A DNA stretch of 64,000 bases from Parietaria judaica. Lineage: Eukaryota; Streptophyta; Magnoliopsida; Rosales; Urticaceae. The stretch lies in NCBI GenBank assembly GCA_954871525.1, contig OX940863.1:25494001-25558000 (forward strand), in the 5' to 3' direction. Of this stretch, positions 27,169-38,900 are shown piece by piece. Made by a program: the position numbers and the translations under genes. Below the pieces are notes generated by a model, which was not told the DNA's origin, searched no databases, and worked only from the letters and a program-made list of their open reading frames with translations. The first letter of the stretch is position 1. Each line of letters opens with the position of its first letter.

Positions 27169-27679
27169 GTTTAAACCAAGGTTCAACTTACCGAACTTGC
27201 CGATAAATCGCTTGCCGTTATCGACGGATTAATCGATAACTTATCGGATTATCGACGGAAAACTAATAATACTGTAGCTTACCGATTACCGATACTTTTC
27301 GATAATTATCGACGGATTAATCGACACTTATCGAGGATTATCGATGAAAAATCACTAAAATATTTTTAAGAATATATTTACTAAGTTTATAATGTTGATA
27401 AAACATTAAAAATGCCAAAAATAAAATCATTTCATACTCAAACATAGGTAAATAAAATATAGTCTCACTCTCACATATGTAAATACTCGAATAAAATCAT
27501 CGAAAAGTGCAAAATTTCTTGAAAAATACCATATTTTTGTTATTTTTCAAGATGTTTGCCGATTTTCGGCAAAAATCATGAAAAGTACTTTTATAGCCGT
27601 CTTGCCGATAACTACCGGCAAGACGGATAATCGAAGATTAACGAAGATAATCGTGGAAAAGTCGAACCTTGGTTTAAAC
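27169..27679. mobile_element. Non-autonomous hAT element related to the 5.3-kb hAT
   Basis: The element is 27177-27671 (495 bp). It starts CAAGGTTCAACTTACCG, the same 16 bp as the reversed right end of the larger hAT, and ends AAAAGTCGAACCTTG. Perfect 8-bp repeats GTTTAAAC flank it (27169-27176, 27672-27679). The ends carry the same CGATAATCG/TATCGACGG subterminal motifs. The central part encodes nothing recognisable. It was probably mobilised by the same transposase. Confidence 0.92.
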
Positions 27680-28025
27680 TTTATACTTTCGAATGGGGAC
27701 CTGATGAGAAATTCTATTGAACTAGTTGTTTTCATGAAGATATTTCTACATATATATATATATTATTAAATGATATTTTTCTGTGGATGTGGTGTTAGAA
27801 AGTTCCAATTGGATAATAATTATAAATAAATAAATAAAACTAGGTAGTCTAAATATGATAGAATCTAAATGGGAAAATTGGTAGTTGACTTGGACTTGGT
27901 TAGTACTTACTTTGATAGAACGTTGTTGTTTAATTTAGGCAAATGTGGTAACCAATGATCATCCTCATTGGCTCAATTGAAAAATAGTCAATTAGATTGG
28001 AAAAAAAGCTCTATAAATTCTTATA

Positions 28026-29021
28026 ACATTTGATGATGTGTTTTCGCACACCAACAGTCGCGTGAATTGTGAATGGGATTTCGATTTGATATTGCTGAAT
28101 TTTGTGGATTCTGACCTCCGCGTCGTCAATACTTTAGACGGTGACAAAAAACAAAGATGAAAAGAATAAGATTAGAGCACCGAGGTTTTTTAGAGAGATT
28201 CGTCCCAATGCGGTAGTTGACTACGTCCTCTGTACGTTTATTGCTTTTTGAAAGGCAATCAACCGAAACCACAAGCCAATTTCTGGTAGATCTAAAGTAA
28301 AAGATGAAAAGCTCTGGAAAATACAAATCTCTTTATTCTCTCAGAGTCAATGCTTGCGTGTGTATGATGGGGTCGTCTTCTTGCTTTTATAGGCTCCTAG
28401 TTTCTGCCCGTTGAGAGTGTACGTTGATGATGGCTTCGAGTTCGGAGCTTGGTTTGCTGTCGAGCTGACACGTAGGCCACGTTCTGAGAGATTTGCGTAG
28501 TGGTGGACTTTGACTTGTCGTCGTAGGATTTGAATTTAGATCGTGGCGATTTTCCTGGTCGGGCCTTGAGGGTTTGAATTGAGGTGGTTGACTTGGTCTG
28601 CCCGTGTTCGGATGTTTCGCATGCTTCTGCTCGGATCCCTTTGTCGACAATCTCTGCCCGGGATGAGCTTTTGGGTTCTTCAGGTCGGTTAATTTGTTTG
28701 ATGTTCGGATTTTGACAAGTGTTGGTTGTCTTGAAGTAGGATCTTCGAGTTCAGCTCGGGGTTTCTTTCCTCGGAAGGCTTTGCTCGGATTCCTTTTAGG
28801 CATTCTCTGCTCGTGGTGAACTTCTTGCCTCGTGGGTTCTTTGGTTCTGTTCAGACCAGAACATGGTCAAATGTTCATTTGGGCCTCTGGGCTTCGTGGT
28901 TTATAAGCCCATTTTGCATAAATATTCAATTATATTCATGACTTAATTAATTTGAACCATTAATTTAATTAATGATCTCATAATTCCTATTTAAGGAACG
29001 AATTTGCACATCAACAACATT
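28026..29021. repeat. Solo LTR (986 bp) with 5-bp target duplication
   Basis: The block 28031-29016 begins TGATGATGTG and ends CACATCAACA, inverted copies differing at one position, with TG...CA ends. ACATT is repeated at 28026-28030 and 29017-29021. There is no second LTR or internal coding sequence nearby, so this is a single LTR left by recombination between two LTRs. The 138-codon minus frame within it (28387-28803) is proline- and lysine-rich, with no recognised domain, and is not called as a gene. Confidence 0.85.
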
Positions 29022-29101
29022 GTTTATTTATTACCTGGATTCTTAAAGTCAAGCCGATTATAATATTTTAATTGCTTGTTTATTACCAGTATTAGAAATA
29101 A

Positions 29102-29190
29102 GGGCTTATTAGCAAAATACTCAATTATGGTCAAACTATTTTAAAAAATACTCAAAAGTTTGATATAATTAAAAATATACTCATTTAATT
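29102..29190 (+). repeat. Left terminal inverted repeat of the Pack-MULE
   Basis: GGGCTTATTAG, then the AATACTCAA, GTCAAACTATTTTAAAAA and ATACTCA blocks, match the reversed right terminus (35838-35926) and the terminus at 2849-2936. Confidence 0.85.
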
Positions 29191-29449
29191 TTTTATGTAC
29201 AATTATACCCTCATCATCCTCATGCTCACTGTAGATCGCTCAACACGTCAAACAAATATACCATCGACTCCTTCCATTGTGGCTCAACCATGCCTTCGAT
29301 CAATTCTACAGATTTTGATTTCGATTCGATTTCGATCCCTCGCTTCTCCTTGTTCGATTGTTGTATCTCCGGTTTTTGGACGAGCATTTGATTCGATACA
29401 ACATAGGTTCGTCAATTTCGAATTCTCGCAACAGTCCGATCGATCGACT

Positions 29450-29950
29450 ATGGCGGAGACAGGGACAAGGACGAGTCTCGGAAACCCTAGAGATGGCGGA
29501 GGTGGGAAGCCGAAGGTGGTAGTGATAATGGGACCCACGGGATCGGGGAAGTCGAAGCTGGCCATTGATCTGGCTTCTCACTTCGCCGTGGAGGTCATCA
29601 ACGCCGACTCCATGCAGGTCTACAGAGGCCTCGGTCTCATCACAAATCCCTCGCTTCGTCTTCTTACATCGTCCCAATCTCAACTTCTCAGTCTGGAAGT
29701 TTTTCTTCTTTCAGGAGTTCCTCATCATCTTCTGGGGACTGTGAATCCCAACGTTGATTTCATGGCCAAGGAGTTCCGAGATTCCACCATTCCTATTCGT
29801 TTTTGGATTTTCGCTCTGCAATTTTCAATGTGATTTTAGCATTTCATTCTCTGATTATTAGCGAATTGAATTTTCAGCTGATTGGCGATATCTTGTCTCG
29901 TGATTGCTTGTCAGTCATTGTTGGGGGTACACGCTACTATATTCATGAAG
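29450..29950 (+). pseudogene. IPT2: tRNA dimethylallyltransferase (IPT2-like) 5' gene fragment
   Basis: From an ATG at 29450 the frame gives a Gly-rich leader, then the P-loop segment VVVIMGPTGSGKSKLAIDLA and NADSMQVYRGL, which match plant tRNA isopentenyltransferase IPT2 rather than IPT9. A second block (29716-29793, after TTCTTTCAG) encodes GVPHHLLGTVNPNVDF and FRDSTIP. A third (29878-29950, after TTTTCAG) encodes the SVIVGGTRYYI-type block. The expected 13 or so residues between the first two blocks are missing, no good donor follows the second block, and nothing beyond the first third of the enzyme is present. Intact IPT2 adds the isopentenyl group to A37 of tRNAs. This is a captured fragment inside the Pack-MULE. 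Confidence 0.85.
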
Positions 29951-30354
29951 GTTGAAACAGAGTTTGAATTTGTCTCTGTTTTGGTCTCTGTTTCGGTTTC
30001 TTACGCATGACACCGGGAAGACGCGCTGTCGTTCTCCGGTCACCAGAAATTAACCTGCAAAACTATAAACCAAAGTCAACATAGGAATTTTCTACCTAAC
30101 TGTAAACCAAACTCATTCTCACTGCTTATGTGTTAGTATTCTAATGTGCAATTCATGAATATCGCCATTGTTTATCTTTCTGTTTGGATTGTGTTTATAT
30201 GGACTTTTTTGTAAAATTATGTGTATTAATTCATTGCATGATCTTTCTTATCGTAGATATATATTGATTGATAGGCTGATATGAAGTATGGATCTGCTGT
30301 GATTGGACTTTGTTTTCATTTGAATATGTGAGAATTCGAAACGAGCGCCGAATT
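29951..30354. other. Spacer between the IPT2-like fragment and the satellite array
   Basis: AT-rich sequence, possibly intronic DNA of the captured IPT2-like gene. No coding match beyond 29950. Confidence 0.4.
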
Positions 30355-33300
30355 AGAGTTACACAACGTAACTGGAGTTACACTTTTGCAACTGGAGTTA
30401 CACTTTCGTGAACATTTTATACAAAAAATTCATAAATCCAAAAACTTCCTTGAAAAATATTTATGAATTTATTAAGAATTCAAGTTTTTACACAATTAAA
30501 AATATGTGTTTACAAGTGATTAAAATTACTTATTATATTTTTAATATTATTAAATCTCATAAATGTAAATAAAATAACACAATTGTAATCTGACAAATGT
30601 GTATGAATTTATTAAGAATTCATGTTTTTACACAATTGTGAAAACTATAGTTACACTAATGTAACTCTCGTTACATAAATGTAACTACAGTTACACTTGT
30701 GTAACAGGAGGTAAATAAATGTAACAACAATTACACTTGTGTAAGTGGAGTTACATAACTGTAATTGGAGTTACATAAGTGTAACTGGAGTTACATAAGT
30801 GTAACTATAGTTACACTAATGTAACTCTCGTTACATAAATGTAACTACAGTTACACTTGTGTAACAGGAGGTAAATAAATGTAACTACAATTACACTTGT
30901 GTAAGTGGAGTTACATAAGTGTAACTAAAGTTACACTTAAGTAACGAGAGTTAAATTATTTCAAAATTGATATTTATATAATAATTTTGAAAATTACAAT
31001 TGTTACATGGTAATTTGATAGTTACGAATCATATGTGTTTACAAGTGATTAAAATTACTTACTATACGCTTAATATGATTAATTCTCGTAAATGTAAATA
31101 TAAAAACACAATTGTAATATGACAAATGTGTATGAATTTATTAAGAATTCATGTTTTTACACAATTGTGAAAACTATAGTCACACTTGTGTAACTTTCGT
31201 TACATAAATGTAACTACAGTCACACTTGTGTAACTGGAGATACATAAATGTAACTACAGTTACACTTGTGTAACAGGAGGTAAATAAATGTAACTACAGT
31301 TACACTTGTGTAACTGGAGTTACGTAAGTGTTACTGGAGTTACATAAGTGTAACTATAGTTACACTAATGTAACTCTCGTTACATAAATGTAAATACAGT
31401 TACACTTGTGTAACAGGAGGTAAATAAATGTAACTACAATTACACTTGTGTAACTGGAGTTACATAAGTGTAACTGGAGTTACATAAGTGTAACTCTTGT
31501 TACATAAATGTAACTACAGTTACACTTGTGTAACAGGAGGTAAATAAATGTAACTACAATTAAACTTGTGTAAGTGGAGTTACATAAGTGTAACTAAAGT
31601 TACACTTAAGTAACGTTAAATTATTTCAAAATTGATATTTATATAATAATTTTGAAAATTACAATTGTTACATGGTAATTTGGTAGTTACGAATCATATG
31701 TGTTTACAAGTGATTAAAATTACTTACTATACACTTAATATGATTAATTCTCGTAAATGTAAATATAAAAACACAATTGTAATATGAAAAATGTGTATGA
31801 ATTTATTTAGAATTCATGTTTTTACACAATTGTGAAAACTATAGTCCCACTTGTGTAACTTTCGTTACATAAATGTAACTACAGTCACACTTGTGTGACT
31901 GGAGGTACATAAATGTAACTACAGTTACACTTGTGTAACAGGAGGTAAATAAATGTAACTACAGATACACTTGTTTAACTTGAGTTACGTAAGTGTAACT
32001 GGAGTTACATAAGTGTAACTATAGTTACACTAATGTAACTCTCGTTACATAAATGTAAATACAGTTACACTTGTGTAACAGGAGGTAAATAAATGTAACT
32101 ACAATTACACTTGTGTAACTGGAGTTACATAAGTGTAACTATAGTTACACTAATGTAACTCCCGTTACATAAATGTAACTACAGTTACACTTGTGTAACA
32201 GGTGGTAAATAAATGTAACTACAATTACACTTGTGTAAGCGGAGTTACATAAGTGTAACTAAAGTTACACTTAAGTAACGAGAGTTAAATTATTTCAAAA
32301 TTGATATTTATATAATAATTTTGAAAATTACAATTGTTACATGGTAATTTGATAGTTACGAATCATATGTGTTTACAAGTGATTAAAATTACTTACTATA
32401 CGCTTAATATGATTAATTCTCGTAAATGTAAATATAAAGACACAATTGTAATCTGACAAATGTGTATGAATTTATTAAGAATTCATGTTTTTACACAATT
32501 GTGAAAAACTATAGTCACACTTGTGTAACTTTCGTTACATAAATGTAACTACAGTCACACTTGTGTAACTGGAGGTACATAAATGTAACTACAGTTACAC
32601 TTGTGTAACAGGAGGTAAATAAATGTAGCTACAGTTACACTTGTGTAATCGGAGTTACGTAAGTGTAACTGGAGTTACATAAGTGTAACTATAGTTACAC
32701 TAATGTAACTCTCGTTACATAAATGTAAATACAGTTACACTTGTGTAACAGGAGGTAAATAGATGTAACTACAATTACACTTGTGTAACTGGAGTTACAT
32801 AAGTGTAACTATAGTTACACTTATGTAACTCTCGTTACATAAATGTAACTACAGTTACACTTGTGTTACAGGAGGTAAAAAAAAATGTAACTACAATTAA
32901 ACTTGTGTAAGTGGAGTTACATAAGTGTAACTAAAGTTACACTTAAGTAACGTTAAATTATTTCAAAATTGATATTTATATAATAATTTTGAAAATTACA
33001 ATTGTTACATGGTAATTTGGTAGTTACGAATCATATGTGTTTACAAGTGATTAAAATTACTTACTATACGCTTAATATGATTAAATCTCGTAAATGTAAA
33101 TATAAAAACACAATTGTAATCTGACAAATATGTATGAATTTATTAAGAATTCCTGTTTTTACACAATTGTGAAAACTATAGTCACACTTGTGTAACTTTC
33201 GTTACATAAATGTAACTATAGTCATACATGTGTAACTGGAGATACATAAATGTAACTACAGTTACACTTGTGTAACTGGAGTTACATAAGTGTAACTATA

Positions 33301-34113
33301 GTTACACTTATGTAACTCTCGTTACATAAATGTAACTACAGTTACACTTGTGTAACAGGAGGTAAATAAATGTAACTACAGTTACACTTGTGTAACTGGA
33401 GTTACAGAAGTGTAACTATAGTTACAATAATGTAACTCTCGTTACATAAATGTAAATACAGTTACACTTGTGTAACATGAGGTAAATAAATGTAACTACA
33501 ATTACACTTGTGTAAGTGGAGTTACATAAGTGTAACTGGAGTTACATAAGTGTAACTGTAGTTACACTAATGTAACTCTCGTTACATAAATGTAACTACA
33601 GTTACACTTGTGTAACAGGAGGTAAATAAATGTAACTACAATTACACTTGTGTAAGTGGAGTTACATAAGTGTAACTAAAGTTACACTTATGTAACGAGA
33701 GTTAAATTATTTCAAAATTGATATTTATATAATAATTTTGAAAATTACAATTGTTACATGTTAATTTGGTAGTTACGAATCATATGTGTTTACAAGTGAT
33801 TAAAATTACTTACTATACGTTTAATATGATTAAATCTCGCAAATGTAAATATAAAAACACAATTGTAATCTGACAAATGTGTATGAATTTATTAAGAATT
33901 CATGTTTTTACACAATTGTGAAAACTATAGTCACACTTGTGTAACTTTCGTTACATAAATGTAACTACAGTCACACTTGTGTAACTGGAGGTACAGAAAT
34001 GTAACTACAGTTACACTTGTGTAACTGGAGTTACATAAGTGTAACTATAAAGGGAGTTAAATTTTTTGAAAATTGATATTTATATAATAATTTTGAAAAT
34101 TACAATTGTTACA
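30355..34113. repeat. Higher-order tandem array of a 20-bp dyad unit
   Basis: The basic unit is 20 bp: GTTAC, six variable bases, GTAAC, four variable bases. Examples are GTTACATAAATGTAACTACA and GTTACACTAATGTAACTCTC. GTTAC and GTAAC are reverse complements, so each unit is a small dyad. Blocks of about 22 units alternate with an AT-rich spacer of about 225 bp containing CAAAATTGATATTTATATAA. Spacer starts at about 30952, 31618, 32287, 32955, 33704 and 34057 give higher-order periods of 666, 669, 668, 749 and 353 bp. The 749-bp unit is longer by about four 20-bp units. No coding potential. Confidence 0.95.
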
Positions 34114-34277
34114 TTCTTGCTAAGAAATTAAATTTCATAAACTTAATGGCACAAATTAAATAAATAAATAAGCTAAGCAATTAAAATCAGCCCCTTAGGC
34201 CGCCTAGAACTGCTCGATCAAGCTTCATCCGATTGTCTCGGGTTGGGCCTCAGAGTGTCGGTTCCATCTATGGTACA

Positions 34278-34418
34278 CGACTCGACGGCCTCCATAATCG
34301 CACGGTACGTGAAATTCTCCGACGCGATGAGCTCGAGGCTCCGGAACTGCCTCTGCTTCTCCTTGTCCAAGATCACCCGAACCTCGGAATTGACCTCGCC
34401 GAGCCCGTGGTCCACAAA
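34278..34418 (-). pseudogene. Serine hydroxymethyltransferase (plastid SHMT-like) gene fragment
   Basis: The minus frame encodes FVDHGLGEVNSEVRVILDKE, then KQRQFRSLELIASENFT and a MEAV-type block, about 47 residues matching the N-terminal part of the SHMT catalytic domain. The wording QFRSLELIASENFT is closest to the plastid isoform. An acceptor-like TTCCAG precedes it. The sequence diverges after the MEAV block, before the TNKYSEG region, so only one exon piece of a roughly 500-residue enzyme is present. Intact SHMT interconverts serine and glycine using PLP and tetrahydrofolate. Captured by the Pack-MULE, not functional. Confidence 0.85.
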
Positions 34419-35200
34419 GCTCAATTCATTACCTGGAATTAACACAAACACCAACAAGAACACAAAAAAAATAAAAAAACACTTAGAACACACCAAAGCA
34501 CACAGCTTTGTTACAGGAATGAAACCAAATACAATTGCGATTAACTTTCGCTAATTGCACGACCAAAACCGTAACGCATAATCTTGTTCATCAGAGCCAT
34601 TTAATTTCTATCCCCAAATTTGAAGAAACCCGTAAGGATCGAAGAATCGAATAAAATGACAAAGGAAGAAGATTGATCAAAATTCCATTGAATAACTCTT
34701 AACACATTGAAACCTGTATGGTTCCTCCACAAGAGGTAATTCCCATACACGAAGCCGGGTTTAAAAAGGTGCAACCTTCATAAATTCTCTTCTCTATCGA
34801 CCAACAACCTCTTAAGAATCCTTCAAGACCGTAGAGTTTCCAAACACAAAAATCACCATTTTCAGACAAGAGAAACACCAAACGAGCAATAATTTGACTA
34901 AAATCAAACACAAAACTGAAATGATTCCACGAAAATCCAACTTTCCGCAGCAAAAAGCAAGAAATTTTACCACAGTGAGCGCGAAAATCCAACTTTACCC
35001 CGGCGTTGAAACGTGATCTCTCTCTCTTTCTCTCAATGTTGCAACAAGCCATGTGGAATTTAACGGATCGAGACTAACGGTAAAAAATGGGTACCAATAG
35101 TAAAGACAGTTTTCAAAGATTTTGGGAATATTTGCCTAACAGAAAAAAGATTGGGATATCCCGCCTGATTTCGGATACTTCTAGGTACTTATGCCAAGAA
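34419..35200 (-). other. Non-coding Pack-MULE interior, possibly captured intron/leader sequence
   Basis: Moderate GC, with a CT-rich stretch on the minus strand near 35010-35040. The 117-codon minus frame (34699-35052) has no domain I recognise. It may be sequence captured together with the SHMT piece. Confidence 0.35.
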
Positions 35201-35214
35201 TTTATCTTCTCTTA

Positions 35215-35342
35215 ATACAGAGGAACTATGGTATTATCAATGAGCTGATGAATGAAAATTCGAGCTTGGGAGAGAAATCAGGGATCTCCAATGAAGCTTT
35301 TGTTGAAAGCGCGATCAGCTTGCTCAACCCATCTTCACTGTA
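35215..35342 (+). pseudogene. Exon-like fragment of unknown origin (possible protein C-terminus)
   Basis: One plus frame reads NYGIINELMNENSSLGEKSG then ISNEAFVESAISLLNPSSL and a stop. Composition looks like real coding sequence and it ends at a natural-looking terminus, but I do not recognise the protein. It lies between the SHMT fragment and the right end of the Pack-MULE. Confidence 0.3.
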
Positions 35343-35412
35343 AGCTGTGATGAACACAAAACTTTTCTTTTAAAAAAACTCCCACATTACACACACATAC
35401 ACAAACAAAACC

Positions 35413-35799
35413 TCAAGATGAAACCGAAACCGAAGTTGGAGACGGAACGAGCACGGGATCTCGAGAACCCAAATTCGAACGGCGAGTCCATGAATGAAAC
35501 AGACGGCTGCTTCTTGTACATGGCAGACGAATGAATAGCCTACAAAAAAAAAAACGATCAGAAACTTTCAAGTAGTCAAAAACGAAGAAAAACGAAAGAG
35601 CATTGATAGAACATACCAGGCCACTTTGAGTGAGGGTTGAGAACCTGACCACCTTCGATTCGGTGCCATAGTTCTTCCTAAGCAACTCTACCACAGCGAA
35701 AAGCAAGAATTCGTAATCGATCAACTTCTGTGAGGAAGAAGAAATATAGAGAGAGAGATCGTCGCGAGGAGTCGAAGAGAAGGAGAAGAGATAGCTCAT
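35413..35799 (-). pseudogene. Two-exon fragment of an unidentified gene
   Basis: On the minus strand an ATG at 35799 opens a frame that includes VVELLRKNYGTESKVVRFST and ends at TCAAAGTGGCCTG/GTATGT, a good donor. About 90 nt on, TTTTTTGTAG is a good acceptor, followed by a frame reading AIHSSAMYKKQPSVSFMDSP. The splice signals and composition suggest captured 5' exons of a host gene. I cannot identify the family. It abuts the right terminal repeat of the Pack-MULE. Confidence 0.4.
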
Positions 35800-35837
35800 T
35801 AGGGCTCAAAGCCTGGAGGGGTATTTTAGGAAAATAG

Positions 35838-35926
35838 CCTTTGAATTGAGTATGATTTGGATTAATTAAACCTTGAGTAATTTTTAAAATAGTTTCACTT
35901 AAGTTGAGTATTATGTTAATAAGCCC
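35838..35926 (-). repeat. Right terminal inverted repeat of the Pack-MULE
   Basis: Ends TTAATAAGCCC at 35926; reversed, it matches the left terminus block for block over about 90 bp. Confidence 0.85.
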
Positions 35927-35935
35927 TAGAAATAA

Positions 35936-38900
35936 TCGCATCAAAAGTACACAAAAATTATTCAAAAATAGGGTGACATATTTCCAAAAATAATACACAA
36001 AGATCGTGAAATTTGCATTTTTGATTGGTCTTTTCTCATTCGTCTCCGTTTAATTTAAAACACTCATACATATATGCTTTTGTGGAAAATGAGTATTAAT
36101 TTGAATCGTAAACTTGTAGAACAAATACTCAAACACTAATGGAGATACTTGGAAGGAAAAAAAAAATCGCAAACACTAATGGAGATACTTGGAAAAAAAA
36201 ACCGGAGATTGTACGATTTTGGATATTTAACGAGTGGTAAAACTTCAAAATATACCGCGATATTTTGAATAGTTATTTAATTTTTGTTGCATATCCTTTA
36301 GTATTTTTATCTATCGAAAACTATGGATGACTATTAATAAAATTGAGGTACTTGTATTATTCTTTATACTATACAACGAGCTTCTAAATGCTAATGCCGA
36401 CGCCGTTCCGCTCCTTCCATTTTACGGGCATGCCGCATGCCGACGGAAATTTTTCGGAAAAGTCAAAAAATAATTTTGAGTATTTCGACAATTTTTCTTA
36501 TGTAAGATCAAAATTACTTATTTATTACCAGAAGACATAAATAACTAAAAAATCACACATAAGACATCATATTGATAGGTTATAGTTGTATTTATATAAA
36601 AATAAGACTTATACTTGTAACTTATAGAAAATATAAATATAGGGTTAGAATTAGAATAAGACATTATATTGATAGATTATAGTTATTCACGGGCTTACCT
36701 TAACTAAAAAAACGGAGTATGCCGAAGGCATGCCAAAAAATTTAAAACCGTATTGTACCGAGATAAAAAAAAAAAAAAACACACGAAGACAAATTGCACT
36801 CACTAATGATCATGATTCTTCAAATCTAAATATTTAAACTATTTTTTTCTAATCGTTGATTGATGGCAAATAGAGAAATGCCAAATGGAGAAAGAGTATA
36901 GTAAATTACTGATTACATCACTTAGAGTAAAGGAGAAAATCAATTAAAGAGAGAAGAAAAGGGATTCCCTTTTCAGTGTATCCAAAAGGGAAATATCCAT
37001 ATCTTACTTCCAAAGGCTGGTCTCTAATTGTAGCTTAAAGAAACAAAAAAGAAAAAGAAAAAGAAAAAGAAAAAGAAGAAACTTGTTGATTAAGATTAAG
37101 GACAAATATTACTTAAGCTTTTTTATTTATATTTTTTTGTTTGTGGCATTTTTTTTTTTGCAGGAATTTAATTTTTTTTAGTGTTATATATGCATATCTA
37201 AAAGCGTAAGAGAATAATATTAATGTTTGATTTATTAAAACTTTAACGCAAATTTTTTTTTTGAAAACTTGTCCTGTTAGCACTTAAATTTTTTTAAAAT
37301 TTTTAATTTGTATATGCTTGAACCTAGGGTCACCTAAAGAGAAAAATAAGAAGTGTGAACTTAATATAAATTTTTTACAAAGTAAATGATTAAATTAGAA
37401 CAAAAATAAATACCCAATATTTATTCTAACATAAATGCCAAAAACTGGCCTTGCAATCAAACCCATGTTACCAATCTTATCTGTTTCCATAGTTATTGGT
37501 GTCCCATTCTCACTGGCTGATTCCTTGGAAAAAAGAATCTTATATTAAAATACAAATCCCAATTTTCTATAGCCACAACACAAGCATAAAATAAAAAGAC
37601 ATAAAAAATATACTCAATCATGCAGCCACATTGTAAATAACTTATCCTATATCCCTCTCTTCGTATAAAAGAATAATTTTATACCAACACCACTTCTTCA
37701 AAACAATATTCATAATATATATAGTTGATAATAGTAGGTACAATATATATATATATATAGATATATGTATATATAAATGTCAACAGCCTTTACACGACTT
37801 AACTTGTTTTGTGGAGTGATAGCATAGAACAAAGTGGGCCAACCATCCACTTATTTAGTGTTGAACACATAAAAATTTGGAGAGGAAAAGACAACAATAA
37901 TAGATAAGAAATAATAATATAGTTGGTGTGGTGATCTGAAAATATGTTGCACCAAAGGGGTTAGTGAGGTCTCAGTCACCTAAATAATTTGATATATATA
38001 TATATGTAATATTATTGTATAATATTCATAAATTAATAGCGTAGGACCTAATTTTTTTTATATTATTTAGATTATTAATTTATCAAATATTAATATAATA
38101 GCATTCTTCAGAATCGAGATCATACAAAAATATACTTTATTCAAAGTCGTTAATTTAACGAATTTTTCCGTATATATTGTCTTATGAAATGGGGCAAACA
38201 AAAATGGGTGTATTTGAAGTTTGAACTAGTATAGTGTCAATGCCTTGTCAAAAGGGTTGTTGTCAAGGCAATTGTGTTTGAGGGGAATGGGAGCCAATCT
38301 TTTTACTTGTTAATTACAAAGATATTGGAGAAGGAAACAAGGAATACACAAAATGAGGCTATAATGGAAAGAGAAGATTAGAAGAAATTTTGGGGCCTCT
38401 TGAGTGAGAAACTTTAAATTTGTGACTTGTGAGCATATGAAGAGTACAAGATTTTAGGGTGGAGATTTTATATCCATTTTCATTTTCATGTGGAATTGTT
38501 GTGTATATTAATTATTGATTGATGAGAAAAGTGGTGATCCCAAATTGTAATGTGCTTTTAAATGAATCTTAATGAGTAAGAGAAAAATGGTTGCTAGGTA
38601 AGCAAAAGGTGGAATATGGAATACTATATAGTCCAAATTCTAGCATTTTGTCCCTTGTTGTAACCTTGTAACTAATATTTTCAGAAATTATAAATATCCA
38701 ACAAAGTAACGGTCATAACTTGTAAAATCTATCAAATTATGACTTTATAGTTTTGCCTTTATATAGTCAATATATTTTTATTTTATTTTTACAATATTTG
38801 CATTATAAATTTGGTATGTAAAATTTTATCGAATTATACATACTTGCCGAGTTCTGAAACCAACCCTTAAGTACTTTCAAATAATAAAATTTCAAAACCT

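Larger units (their letters stand above)
29093..35935. mobile_element. Pack-MULE (6,825 bp) carrying several gene fragments and a satellite array
   Basis: The element is 29102-35926. Its left end GGGCTTATTAGCAAAATAC and reversed right end GGGCTTATTAACATAATAC continue as imperfect inverted repeats for about 90 bp. A perfect 9-bp duplication TAGAAATAA flanks it (29093-29101, 35927-35935), diagnostic of Mutator-like elements. There is no MULE transposase. The cargo is: an IPT2-like fragment (plus), the 20-bp dyad satellite, an SHMT fragment (minus), and exon-like pieces at 35.2-35.8 kb. The gene pieces face inward from the two ends. Confidence 0.93.

Noticed and set aside
27700..27730. CTGATGAG motif suggesting a hammerhead ribozyme
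   Set aside because: No CGAAA core partner or paired stems are present nearby.
28387..28803. 138-codon minus-strand frame, Pro/Lys-rich
   Set aside because: It lies wholly within a solo LTR, has no domain or splice context, and composition bias explains its length.
34233..34554. Plus-strand frames over the SHMT fragment
   Set aside because: Antisense shadows; the recognisable SHMT residues are on the minus strand.
38240..38275. GCCTTG...CAAGGC hairpin as a possible microRNA precursor
   Set aside because: The stem is only about six base pairs and no known plant microRNA sequence is present.
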